64,000 nt of DNA from Ceratobasidium sp. AG-K (Eukaryota; Basidiomycota; Agaricomycetes; Cantharellales; Ceratobasidiaceae): assembly GCA_037039685.1 (NCBI GenBank), contig JAWNGF010000016.1, forward strand, positions 62,001-126,000, given 5' to 3'. Below are positions 1 through 11,200 of the stretch, piece by piece. Position 1 is the stretch's first letter. Each line of letters starts with the position of its first letter. The translations under genes were made by a program, and so were the position numbers. A model generated the notes under the pieces. The model was given only the letters and a program-made list of their open reading frames with translations, was not told the DNA's origin and ran no database searches.

Positions 1-1536
1 TCCTCGGGGTCGATATACGTATCCAACAACGTCGAAACGGCAATCGCAGCCGACACGCACACGACCGGGGTGAGGGTCAACATCAAGCGCACCATGACAC
101 CGGCAAAGTAACTCGCGACGACACCATAGATGATCACAAACACGTGCTCGTCCCGGAGCTCCTTGAAGCACAAGACCACACCGACGGGGAAGATGAAGAT
201 CAAAAAGTTGAGGTCCATGAAAAACGCGGGCCAGGCCGTCGGCTGGTGCTCGCTGACCGAGGCGATGATGGGAATGTGGATCTTGGCGTAGCCAGTGTCC
301 CAGAGCGAGTAGAAACGTCCGGTCCAGGGTGCGATCCAGCCTTTCATGGTGAGTAGGGCGACGCCGGCTGTGCCGAGGACGAATGCGAGGGCGAGAGAGG
401 CACGGAGGACGAGTTTGAATTGGCGAGTGGGGAGGTGCGAACGCACGAGTTCAGAGAATGCGACGAGCTGGAGGAGGCCGAATACGCCTGCGCTAAAATT
501 AGACCACGTCACTGGAAATGACATTACACTCACCGAGAGCACCCATGTGTTCGCTAGTCCGTACAGGCTGGAATCCGACAAACGGCACCTGCATGCTCGC
601 CAACGTTCCGATCGCATACCAACTCGAATAGCCCACATACAACCTGCTCGAATAGCGTCCCATGAAAATGAGCGCCAAGGCGTGGAGGGGAATCATATTC
701 GTGATGAACGCGTATCCACCCCAGGCTGCGACCATGTAGAAATAGAAAATGGCAGCGAGGGTGCCAAAGAATGCCGAACCCTGCTTGAGCGCCTTGATCC
801 AGAGGTAGAATGTGAACATGAGGAGGAAGATGGCGATGGCTTCGTTGTCATAGGATCCTGCGACCGAGCGAGAGATGTAGCCGGGTGCGATGCCGATAAA
901 GATGGCGGCGAGCAAGCCGGCGGATTCGTCCTTCATCTCCTTGGTGAACCTACAAAGTGTTAGTAATAGCAAACAGCAAGACGCTGGACGTACAGGTAGG
1001 TAGCATATGCAGTCAAGGCGCTAAATCCCGGGGCGAGCAAGACACAAATATTGCGAATGTCGACGGGCAAATGGAGCGCGTGCAGGAAATTGTAAATGAC
1101 ACCGCTGGTCGCCATTAGACCAGGATAAATCGTCCCGCCCACGACGCGTCCGAGGGGGTACCACGCCGTAGGGTCGAACCAGTTCCAGAATTCCTGAGGA
1201 GGTGTGAGTAGTGAGAGTGCATACTAGGTGTGACGTACATAGAATCCATCTTTTGCGAGGACCCGTGTCGCTCGACTGAAACACTTAGTTTGCATTCCGT
1301 CTCTAACCGTTGCACTTACTAGTTGAACCAAGGATCACTACATGTCGTTAGCCCAGTCCAAACTCGTGCTAGTAAACTCACAATTCATGAATAATACTTT
1401 CAAAGTTGATAACAGCGAATAAGCGAGACGCAATAGCCGCCCCAGAGATGAATACAAGCACGACGATACGGAGGAGCGAGGCCGTATTGGCTACGGCCTC
1501 TTTTGAAAAGGCTGGCAGCTCGTACGCGACTGCCAT
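1..1536 (-). CDS. STT3: STT3, catalytic subunit of oligosaccharyltransferase (partial, 5' part)
   Basis: This enzyme transfers the lipid-linked glycan to Asn of N-x-S/T sequons in the ER lumen. About the first 430 residues are present; the gene runs off the left edge before the WWDYG motif. Exon 1 starts at the ATG at 1534-1536 ([10 protein letters not shown]...) and carries the first membrane segment. Short introns then separate HEF, DPWFNY and [12 protein letters not shown], which rebuild the conserved FDPWFNYR lumenal DxD-like motif. Further exons give [13 protein letters not shown], then [11 protein letters not shown] (second acidic motif), and after an intron near 500-530 the SVSEHQP motif of external loop 5, followed by membrane helices ([16 protein letters not shown]). 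The many hydrophobic segments and motif order match STT3 throughout, so the identity is very secure. Intron borders are read by eye. Confidence 0.96.
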
Positions 1537-1785
1537 CGTGGTGGGTTGTGCGCTGCTATGCGCTCTGCGTGTCTATACACGACTGCGGACCCTGACATAA
1601 ACCCTGGTGTCGTGGCATAACAGCAACAAGCGCTGGGCGCACCGAGGCTGAAATGGACGCATAAAATCTCTCCGCGTTATGATTGCGTTTGATCACACAG
1701 AATTATGGTATAATGCATCTATTCGTAAAATGCACAAGTATAGATAATGTATGCCCAAACAAAAGTAGAAAAATCGCGTAACCAT

Positions 1786-2742
1786 TTAGAACAAGCCAAT
1801 CGCCGCCAAGACTGCACCCATCAAAGTCGCAGCGCCAGGAACAACAGCGCCGAGGGCTCCGTTGGCAGTGGGAGCGCCAGTAGCGGCAGACGAGGTCGAG
1901 CTACCACTAGCAGCGGCGCGCGTGCCAGTCGACGTGCGCGAGGTGGTCAAGGTTGCAGCCGAGGCAGCAGCTCCGGCGCTAGTCGTAGCAACGCCTGTTG
2001 CAGGGGTGGAAGTCGCAGGAACGACGCTACCAGACGAAGAGCCAGACGGGGTTGTCCCTGTCTGAGCAGTTCCGAGGTACGCAGGGGCAGCAACCGCCTG
2101 GGAAGGGTCCGCAAGAGCACCGGTGCCCCAGGGAATCTTGTCTCCGTTGGGTTGAGTGTCCTCGGTAGGGGGAGTCGTCGCACCATCAGGGCTGGCAAGC
2201 TAAATCCAATTTAGCGCCCATTCAAAGAAAAAAGGCACAATTCACTCACAGTCCAACGCGTCGTCCAGAGCAAGTTCTTGGGGTCGGTTGGCGACGAGAA
2301 TTGGTAAAAGTAGATGGCCGAGTAGGGTGTGACTTCAGGGCAGGTGTAGGTGAATGTACCGGGACCCGAGGCGGTCGCGTCAACGCCAGTTGCGACGGCT
2401 GTAAAGGGTTAGATTAGCGCTTTGCGGTTGCTGAAACTGACTTACTGGTGATGTGCTTCATGTTCCAGTTGTCACCAGTCATCAGCTGGATGCTCATCTC
2501 TTTCCAGTCTCCGGTCTGCCCATACGTCAACAACAGTCCCCCATAATAGGGAGAAAACATACAGCATCGGCATCCCACTTGATAGTGCATTGCGCACCGG
2601 CATTAAATACCGAAGCCGCCGACGGCTCAGTCCTACAAAACATCAACAAAGGCCCAGTTACCAACCAACCAACTCACGGGTTAGGAGCAGCCTGAACAAG
2701 TCCAGCACCAACAAGGGCAGCAACAGCAGCGAATGCGAACAT
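1786..2742 (-). CDS. GPI-anchored Kre9/Knh1-like Ser/Thr-rich cell wall protein
   Basis: A predicted cell-surface protein. The start at 2742 gives a clear signal peptide (MFAFAAVAALVGAGLVQA, then APNP). After introns the mature N-terminus holds one Ig-like Kre9/Knh1 domain: CTIKWDADA, then GDWKEMSIQLMTGDNWNMK, then TYTCPEVTPYSAIYFYQFS. The second half (about 1790-2210) is rich in Ser, Thr, Ala and Pro (low complexity, likely O-glycosylated) and ends in a hydrophobic tail, ATLMGAVLAAIGLF, just before the stop. That is the layout of a GPI-anchored protein. Four exons are seen, with the first donor at about 2677. Related yeast proteins help beta-1,6-glucan assembly, but in basidiomycetes the role is unproven. 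The family call is firm and the function is inferred. Confidence 0.88.
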
Positions 2743-4770
2743 CTTGACAAGGAGGGAATCAAGAAACGAGAATGGCTTGTAAAGAGCGTGCTGTGTAGGG
2801 GGAGTGAACAACTTGCGACAACAACAGCCCGCCTTTTAATATGTATTGCCAAATCAATCAGGGTCCGTGCCGTGGATCGGACCGCCAAGTCGTACCTTAA
2901 GTCAAAAAAGACGCGCAACTCGGCTGTGCGTGGTGGGTTTAAATGCGCGACAGGAGGTTGCAGTGCGGGTATATAAACTTTGTTCTTGGCTTTCTTGGGC
3001 TTTCTTACTCCGTTCAAGTTGTCGAGGAGACTCGAGGACCGGGGCATCGCTTCGACGATCAGTCCGAAACAAGCTTACATGGGAATCAGCGATCACTCGG
3101 CGGGCATTCTTCCCGATCGCGTAACGACGCAACCAATGATCCTCTTTCGCGCCCCGTGCTGTGTCCGTCCTATACATAGCTCGCGTAGAAATACGTACGG
3201 TATTGTGACTCACAGCGCCCGCCCCGAACTCGGCGGCAAGTCGACCTTGTTCATTTCACCGAGACAAATGCATAAACAAAGCAGGGGTACCTTCTAAAGC
3301 AGAAGCATCATCAATACGGTCATAAGGTCCCTCACAAATCCCGCTTGTCTATTCTTATGGGCTTCAATAGTAAAGTTCAAAACAATCGCGCTTCAGGAGG
3401 AGCATACGCTCTTGACCATACCTTCTACATAATCAAAGCTTGTCTTAAATCTAACTTGATCAAAAACTGGTCAACTTACAGTACAATAGAACCCTTGAAG
3501 GCGTAATAGACGGCATTTGGGACCTAATCCGGCACTAGAACCACGTAATACCACATGGGACAGGCTGAGCGGCAGGCAGAGTGGGCTTTTTCGTGTTCCA
3601 AAGTTTGTAACGTCAATACATGATGCTTGCTCGTATAGTGTTCCTTTGGTCACACTCAGGTTTCATTGAACGAGCTCACCCGCCTCCGCAACCGTTTTCA
3701 GGGCCCCCAGCAAGCCCTCCTTCATAATCGTCTATTTTGCCTCTTATCGACTATGTTGGCACTCCGGGACTAGGCGACGTGGGGACATTGGTATTCATAA
3801 TAGCACCTGCCTTCCAACGGCATTTGGCTCGATATTTTCTCTCGAGCCATCCTCCTCGGAGCACTCCCGCTCTTGTCAGGAGAACCTCTCGACGAGTCTC
3901 GCTTTGGGGTTTTATTTACATCTACGACAAGCTCTTTTTAAACCATTGTTTTGATCTCTCAGGGCGCTCCTCCTCTGAGCTGTAAGCAGCAAAAATAATA
4001 GTAAGTCGAAGCTACCGAGGGCTGAGCTCCAAGTCATAATTCAGGAGCAAGTTCCGCGATGGTAATGAACTGATTCAAAGGAATTATTGGTTGACTGCTG
4101 GGAGAATAGCTATGGTTTCCCCCTGTTCTTGACGTGAGGCATTTACATGCGAGCGAGTCGGTCGGTTTTAGCATACATGCGACCCGTGTCTATTTGGGTC
4201 ATGCAACGCAGACGTCATTTGGGAGTTAGGCTCCCCTACGTTAAGCAGTGAAGGAATCGTATTTGATTATAGACATAAGCCTCTGATGGACTGACGGATA
4301 CCAGCAGGATATAATGCCTACCAACCGCCATATCTACAGTTAGACTGTGTGCGCGTGTCTTATGAGAGGCTACGGAATTAACTTGCATTTTGGCTCGTTA
4401 CCTGCAGAAAGACTCTCCTTCAACTCGCAGTTTTTCTTACGTTTTAGAATCGATTACTCATTGAGGGGGCGCATTTCGTTTCAGTTGAGGGACAGGAGCT
4501 ACAGTATAAGACGTCGCGATGAACTCGAATCGGGACGATGGCTGCAGCAAACAAACTGCAATGGCAATGCAGCCCGTGCAGATTGATTATTGTAGCGTTG
4601 CTAACGTTCCTTCGCTTAGAAGACTTCAAAACATGACTTTCACAGTTTAGGGAGGATGTTTGATCTGTGTACTTGTGTTTTACGAAGGATTAGGGCGTCA
4701 TGTGTCTATGTCTCTTCCTGTGAATTATCATGGTTAGCACGCATCTAAAGCATGTGCTGGTTGGCCATGT
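2743..4770. other. Intergenic stretch, no supported gene
   Basis: About 2 kb upstream of the GPI-anchored protein gene. It contains only short, mutually overlapping open frames on both strands with no family resemblance, no signal peptide and no coherent exon chain. The part nearest 2743 must hold the promoter of the minus-strand wall-protein gene; I see no convincing TATA box in the right place. Confidence 0.5.
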
Positions 4771-4807
4771 GCATTATGGTCAGGGCAACGTGCTGATATT
4801 CACATAC

Positions 4808-5080
4808 CAAGCTTTCCAGTAGATCGAGGACTTCATCCACCGTAAGTCGGGCGCTTGGATCGTGGTCACAACATCGTTCCAGCAGTGTCCACATCCTATT
4901 CCCCGTACTATCGGCAGAATAGAAGCGCTACGCGAAGAGCCGATTCCCCATGCAGGAAATTCGGCCCCCTATTTCGCACACCTGCAGTGAATTGGGAACG
5001 CCATCATAATGCCGCTTCGCATTGTCATTTTGTACTACCCGAAGCACATTCCTGCTTTGTATCTTTGTGATAGCCATCCA
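4808..5080 (-). pseudogene. Protein kinase C-lobe remnant
   Basis: Two consecutive minus-strand exons look like the end of a protein kinase domain. The exon at about 4808-4907 reads GNRMWTLLERCCDHDPSAR and then LTVDEVLDLLESL. This is the subdomain XI pattern (W-x-LL-x-x-C-W-x-x-D-P-x-x-R-P-T-x-x-E-V) found in TKL-like kinases, with the usual Trp after the Cys replaced and Arg-Leu in place of Arg-Pro. It is followed by a good GTATGT donor. The preceding exon (about 4982-5080) reads SPWMAITKIQ...VVQNDNAKRHYDGVP and ends at a GTGTGC donor. Upstream in frame there are stops, and I could not find DFG, APE or N-lobe motifs between this and the hydrolase gene at 5619. It is most likely a truncated or decayed kinase gene; a heavily interrupted intact gene is less likely. 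Confidence 0.45.
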
Positions 5081-5618
5081 AGGTGAAGTTTCTCCCGGAT
5101 GTTTTCAGTGTCACAACCGTTCATACTCCAGCTATATCACCGGCAGCGCACAAACGAGGTCACTCCGAATGCACAGTCCGCAATTTATTTGATAAACCTG
5201 TTGGTAACCTCATCGAGACCTACACCCCCATCATCCCTGAGCTCGTGCAATCAACACAATCTCAGATAGTAAGGTTACTAATCCAAGTGAAACATATAAA
5301 ACCAGTCTCACAGCATTCATCCCTGGACCATTCAACCTGTTACTTTGCTTCCCAAAATACTTACATGCGTCAGTATGTGCTCTGCATTGGGAACAAGCTG
5401 AACGTTTATATAATATGCGGCTTTATAGGCGACTTTAAAGGTCCCATACATCACGACGAAACTCGTTGCGGGAGTAAATCATCCAAGTATGCGAGCCTGG
5501 GTGGTTTCAGTATCAAGGAGAGCGACCGGGAGGAGTGAGTTGATATACACCGATACTTAATCCGCAGTCATACTTACAATTTAAAGTTCTCCTGATGCAA
5601 ATACATCGCGCATGCATC

Positions 5619-6765
5619 CTAAAGCATAAGCACAAACCGTGTCACAGCAGCCGCAACCTCCTCCACATGCGTCTCCAACGCGAAATGCCCCGCGTCCAAC
5701 CACGCAATCTCAGCATCGGGCACATCACGCCTGTACATCATTGCTCCCTCGCCGCTCAGGAACGCATCCCTCGTGCCCCAGATGGCGAGCACCCGCGGCG
5801 CCCAGTCTCGTAGGTATTTTTGGAACGGGGGGTACATGTCGACTGTTGCATGGTAGTCTGCCAAGAGCGCTAGATGGATATCTCCTCGTTCGGGTTCTTG
5901 GAGTAGGAGAGACGACTCGAACATGTGCGACTCGGGCGCGATGGTACGTCCATTGCCCGCACTCCCAGATCCGTGCGCGTACGACCAATGCACGCCCTGC
6001 GGAGTGAGCAGCACGGCTCTCAACAACCGTAACTTGTCCGCCGCCGATTCCGTAATCCGAAACTCGTCCGCCTCGGGAGCAACGTGCTGAGACTCTCCTC
6101 GTTTGCTAACTTTCTTGTATGTGTATTCGTGCTTGGGCCCGCGCTTGGTGCATTGCTCGACGTCTCCCCACAGCGCACGTATGGGTTCCCAAGCTTTCCC
6201 CAGCCCTTCGACGTATGCGTTTCCTGCTTGAGCTATGATAGCAGTCACCCGTTCCGGATGGGCGAGTGCGAGCCTGTACCCCACAGCCGCACCAAAATCG
6301 AACATGTACAGGGCATACGAGGTCAAATGCAACGCATCGACAAACGCACTAATCGTTTGGGTGAGCGAGGCGAACGTGTAAGTGTACGCCCGCCCTTCCA
6401 GTGGATTCGTGAACCCGTACCCGGGCATATCAGGCGCGATGACGTGCTGCAGAGTGTGAGCTGGGTATATGCGTGTGTTGGGAACTTACGAATTCGCGGG
6501 CTAGAAGCGGCATGAGTTGCCTAAACTGAAACGAAGACGCGATTCCGCCGTGTAAAAGGAGAATGACGGGGCGTCCCGAGATGCCGGCTTCGCGGTAAAA
6601 GACGTTCATTCCGTCGGCGATGACCGAGTGCACGCGGGTGCTGAGCATTGGGGTTGGAGTGTGAGTGGGGGTGTGGGTGAGGGTAGGCTCGGGTTTGAGA
6701 GACAGGGTATGAATGGTGAGTGCTGTGGCCATTTCGTTAGTAGGAGAAGAGAGGGAGAGGTACAA
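5619..6765 (-). CDS. Alpha/beta hydrolase with probable Asp nucleophile
   Basis: A two-exon (possibly three-exon) soluble hydrolase. The first exon holds FYREAGISGRPVILLLHGG, where LLHGG is the oxyanion-hole HG motif. An intron at about 6435-6487 joins LAREF to the exon beginning ...MPGYGFT. The nucleophile elbow reads MFDFGAAVG, so the nucleophile position carries Asp, as in haloalkane dehalogenases and epoxide hydrolases, and not Ser. The acid is probably in LAIWGTRDAFL and the His in LDAGHFALET near the C-terminus. Starts at 6765 and 6732 (MATALTIH) are both possible, and a third Met lies further in. A low-similarity stretch around 6100-6170 could be an unspliced intron. There is no secretion signal. 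Substrate unknown. Confidence 0.87.
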
Positions 6766-7112
6766 TCACACACTAACCAACGCAGTTGGGTATAATTATA
6801 CTAAACTCTGTAGCAGCTCCGAGTTGCAGTTATAGGGCGGTTATCACCCCCACAGACTAAATACCGCAGACAGAGCGCATCTTGCATTACCCAAGGCGCA
6901 TGCCGTTGAAGCACTTTGACAGGATCCGACGGTACCGTCGGCGCATATCCTCACTATAGACTCGGTAGAGCGACGCGGCCGCGGTTGCCGCTCATTTATA
7001 TCACACCACCAAAAATATGCAGACCGGCACGGATAATGTCAAGTGAATTAAAGAAACCCAAATCACAAACAAACGAAACGAAGCAAACTCGAATACAATA
7101 GACAATGTCCGG

Positions 7113-9068
7113 CTAGGACCTCGACCAGACCCACTTTCCGTCGACTTTTTTCATTCCACCTCCAGATTTGGAGGGGCTCTCGAATTCTGGTTCGGGGTGT
7201 GCGTATCCGTCGTCGTCTCCTCCGCCCAGTACGACAGCATCTGAACCTCCCCCGCCGCCTCCAGACCCGTATTCCATTCCACCACTCGACCCATACTCCA
7301 TTCCGCCTCCAAAGCCACCCCGTCCCCTCCCTCTTCCCCGTCCTCTAAACCCTCCCCTCCCTCGTCCTCGCCCTCGTCCCGAATCTCCGTTACTCGCCCC
7401 TCCCATCCCCCCACCACTGATAAACACCATCATCTCCTCCTGCGTCGGCAAACGCCCATTCGTCTCTTGCCACGCCGCCGCCAAACGAGTCCACGCCGCG
7501 GGATCCGTGAAATCGAATGTGCTCAGGTCGAATGCGGCCATCCCGCTCGGCGGGTTTTGTTGCGTGTGCGGCGGGTATTCTTCCCTCCTGGGCTGGTCCG
7601 GGGAGGATACTCGCCTCGTGGGGGGTTCGAGTCTTGAGTTCGTGGGTAGTCCTCCCTCGTGCGTGGAGGGTACTCTTCACGTCCATGATGCTCTCCGCGT
7701 CCAGATTCCCGAGGATACTCCTCCCGCCCACTCTCCCTAGGCGGGTACCCCTCCCTCTTCAACACAACCTCCTCCCTCCGCGGGGGATACTCTTCTCGCC
7801 GTAACATAGGCTCCCCATCATCCCTCAAATCCCGCCCAAACTCGTCCTTGCCCGATTCGCCCGCACCCGGAAGAGGCGCTCGTCCACTCCCTCGAGGCGA
7901 GCGGGACCGTCGCCGTTCGTCGTGTCTGGCGCCAACGTATCGGCCCGGGGGGTGAATCGTCGGTCACGCGAGCTGTCTTGGTCTCGTAGCCGTGGGTCTC
8001 GGCGCGGTGAACGTGACCTGGACCGGGAGCGAGGTGGGGAGAACGACGGCCGGGTGGGTGAGAATGGTGGTGGGGCGAGGGTGGGGTGGGTCGGTGTAAA
8101 GGAGGGTGGGGTGTGCGTTTGGGTGGGGGAGAGCGCCGATCCGCTGTGGGCTGGAGAAAAGCTCGGTCCGTCGCGGGTAGGGGAGAACGGAGGAGCGGAG
8201 GGCAGGCCATTCGTACTTCCGGCTGGAGAGAATGGCGGCGTGGGCTGCGGGGCTGCCGTGAGCTGGTTGATGAGCGCCAGTTGGGTTGGATCGAGTGTGT
8301 ATTGGGGCTGTGCACTATGCTGGGTTAGTTGTGACCTACGACTGCCGCACGACTTACGGGACAGCACCTCCAAGCAGGGCGAGTATGGCGGGTGGTAGGG
8401 CTGGTGCAATAGGTGCGGCCGGCGTAGGAGCTACCGACACAGGTACGGGGTCAGACTGGCCTACACTTGACTCAGTTCTTATTCACACACTCGAGCGCAA
8501 CGACATGGAATTGCAACATATAAACACCTTGTGAGACTGACTTGACTCGCTCATCGAGCCGGGTTAGCACAGCGCGTGGAAATGTGTTTTCGCGCGTCCA
8601 GATATCCACCACTTTGCGTGTCTTGTCCTGTTATATACATGTTGGTATAGTACAGCGTTAGTCTCTGTCGACTGACCTTGCCCTCGGGTGGTCCGTGCAC
8701 CAGCATGTCGTCAACCAGGCCGTCCAGGACGCCTTCCAACCGGACGAGAAAGGTGGCTGCGTTGCCGGTGCTGTTCAAGTCCGCCACCAACGACTTTTTC
8801 GACTTTGTCCGGTGGGCAGCGCGCGCTATCGAGTCGAACACATACAAGCTGTTGACCTTGTTGGCGGGGGGAAGGGCCTTGTGGGTGCGATACATGAGCG
8901 AGATCATCTGGGTGTCGTTCTGCGCAGTGTCAGCGAATATTACGCAATATTATGTATATCTACCTTCATGTATCCCAACGCCATCTCCGTCAGTGCCGCC
9001 ATCTTGGAGCTCGACAGTCGTTTGGCGGCGACGACGAGCTTTAGTTGGGTCTCGAACTCGTCAGCCAT
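7113..9068 (-). CDS. CID (RNA polymerase II CTD-interacting) protein with RS and RGG tails, frame broken twice
   Basis: The start at 9068 reads MADEFETQLKLVVAAKRL; an intron near 8920-8965 joins GYMK to NDTQMISLMYRTHKA. This is the CID domain (LPPANKVNSLYVFDSIARAA), which binds the phosphorylated Pol II CTD in Nrd1, Seb1, SCAF4/8 and Rtt103. After two more introns come a FSPT/FSPA-type Pro-Ser-rich stretch, an RS dipeptide stretch (RSRSRSRSPRR), repeats of EEYPPR type, a short conserved-looking segment (FDLSTFDFTDPAAWTRL), and an RGG-rich tail ending KKVDGKWVWSRS at 7113. No RRM was found. The reading frame is continuous only if one base is gained at the G6 run 7947-7952 and one near 7580-7590 (C runs on the coding strand). 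Either sequencing errors or real frameshifts would explain this. Function in transcription termination or RNA processing is inferred from the CID. Confidence 0.82.
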
Positions 9069-9394
9069 CGCGGCGGGAAGAGAGTTGACCAGGACCCCGG
9101 ATGATGGGCCTATGCCAAATAAAATTGTAACTCAGATCCCAAATCAGGAAGGCCTTCACCCCACCCAAAGGGACACGACCCTTTGGGTCTCCACCCGCCT
9201 CGACGACACAAATCACACACAATAAAGTAAGATAATCAAACGAATTATATACACCACATTCTGCTGCCACATCCCCCTGTCCGCACTTTAAACTCCGCTG
9301 ACACGTGCAGTCTTGTTGTGTGTGCGCCAGGATTTAACCCGACAACTCAACTTGCGTGTGTGTCTTGTCGATCTACCCCCCCAGCCCCTTCGTC
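9069..9394. promoter_or_regulatory. Shared divergent promoter of the CID gene and the basic-repeat gene
   Basis: The 326 bp between the two divergent start codons must contain both promoters. A TATA-like stretch (aattatatac, about 9241-9250) lies about 145 bp upstream of the plus-strand ATG. No other element is claimed. Confidence 0.5.
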
Positions 9395-11200
9395 ATGGAA
9401 TCTCCAAAGCTTGATGTCACCGACGCTCGTGATTCGGCCGGGCCAGAAAGCGCCGAGCGTTCCGAGCCGCTCCCCGCCGCGCCTGCCCCCGAGCCCGCCC
9501 CAGTGAGTGCAGCCTAGCGCCACCAAGCCCAGCGTGTAGCCGACCTTGCAATTGTATAAGTCCCAGTCTCCTAAGCCCGAGGCAGCTCCGGTAGAGGTGG
9601 CAGAGGCGTCCGTGGGGTAAGCGCCCCCTATTGGATGCGAACACAACTGACTCTCGCAGCCCCAAGGAAAGCCCCGCGCATATACCACGTTCGCCCACCC
9701 CGGTCAAAGATGCACCGACCGAGACTCCTCCTGCACCCGAGACACCCGCCACGCCGGCCGTGCACGCCAATATCCCGCTCACGATGGTCCAGTCCTCGCC
9801 CGAGAATGGACAGTTGACGGCTCGACAGCTCGGACAACGCGCACGACGTGCTCGAGAACGCGAGCTGCAGGCCCAAGGACTCTATACCCCAAAACGCCGC
9901 ACCTCGAGCTCAGCGACGATGCCAGACCTCGCCCCCTATGGTCAACTCCCCACCCAACCCCCACCACCGTCGCAGTCGCAGGACACGACGATGCAGAGTG
10001 CAGACGAAGATGGCGACGACGACGGTGAAGGCGAGCCCGAGACGGATGTCCCTGGTGCGCCGGCCGTCCCGCCGCACCCCGCGTCACACTTGATCCCGCC
10101 TATTGCGGTTCTCGCCCCGGTGGCGACCCCATCGCGGGCTTCGCTCGCCCAACGCGCTCGACGCGACCGCGAGCGACAGATTCGACTTGGTGTGGGCTCT
10201 GTTTCACCCCAGTCGACCTTTGTCCCTCCCTCGCCTCACCCCGCCCCCATCCCGTTCAATCCCAACGCACCCCAAGTTCCCCCCACGCTCACCCGGGGCC
10301 AACTCGCACAACGTGCGAGACGTGCGCGCGAACGTGTCGAGCGAGCGGCCAAGACGAGTACCGGGCAAACCTCGGATACCTGGACCCCCTCGCTCGGTGC
10401 GCAAGACGGCGGGATGAGCTCAGCAGGCGAGGCCGTCTTTGCCGTCGCCCCGCCCACGAACGGCTCCCCGCCTGGTTTCGCGACGACCGTGTCGGGCACG
10501 AACCCAGGGTACGGCGTCGGTTTGGGTGCAGCACACGTTCCGCAACAGCTCAATCGCGCTCAACTCGCTCAGCGTGCGAGACGTGCGAGGGAACGTCAGC
10601 AACGTGTGGCAGACGCTGCGGCCCATGCCACTGGGACCGCGCGTGCGCTATCGGCGTCGGATTCGTCCGTCCCGCCTGCGTCCCCGACTGCGCTTCACCA
10701 TTTGAGCGATGCGAGTCGCACGTCACTCTCGCCCGGTGTTGCCCCCGCGCCGCTCACCATCGGGGCTCAATTTAATCAAGTCTTCAAGAGTCTCACAGCT
10801 GGCGACAATGGTACGTCTTTATTTTGAGCGTAGATTATTTGGGGCTAATATATGCATAGGCGTGTCTCGTGCCGTGGCAGACGCAGGCGCCGGAGCGCTT
10901 ACCTCCAAAGACGACCGACGAGCTCCAAGTCATAGCCCACCTACGACTGAGCCCCCCAAGGACATGGAAATCGACGTGGATGCACCAGGCGAGGACAATG
11001 TCGATCAGTTGAGCGAAGAAGAACCCAAGCCCCCTGTCCCAGCCCCCGCCCCATCCTCTGCCCCCGCACCCAAGCCTGTGTCCGAATCGAAACCGGTCGA
11101 AACCAAACCTACACCTGCCCCCGCGCCAGTTCCCGAACCCGAACCAAAAACACAGGCTCCTCCCGAAGTGCACATGGCCAATGTCAGCGTCGGTGCTTGA
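9395..11200 (+). CDS. Proline-rich protein with four basic QRARRxRER repeats, function unknown
   Basis: Four exons (9395-9502, 9561-9616, 9660-10810, 10860-11200) join in frame to give 551 residues. The start MESPKLDVTDARDSAG is the first ATG and the exons have good GT-AG borders. The protein is largely disordered: Pro, Ala, Ser and Thr dominate. Four times, spaced about 80-120 residues apart, it carries a basic motif: ARQLGQRARRARERELQ, ASLAQRARRDRERQIR, GQLAQRARRARERVER and AQLAQRARRARERQQR. The consensus is LxQRARRxRERxxR. An acidic segment (MEIDVDAPGEDNVDQLSEEE) precedes a Pro-Ala tail ending VSVGA. The motif resembles a short basic helix that could bind nucleic acid or act as a nuclear localisation signal, but I recognise no named family. 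It shares a promoter region with the CID gene. Confidence 0.85.

Noticed and set aside
5083..5538. 151-codon plus-strand open frame
   Set aside because: Overlaps the antisense kinase-like exons; its composition has no family features.
6084..6515. 143-codon plus-strand open frame with a hydrophobic start
   Set aside because: It is the antisense shadow of the alpha/beta hydrolase exon.
7168..7740. 190-codon Pro/Ser-rich plus-strand frame
   Set aside because: Antisense of the RGG and EEYPPR repeats of the CID gene; GC-rich repeats create long shadow frames.
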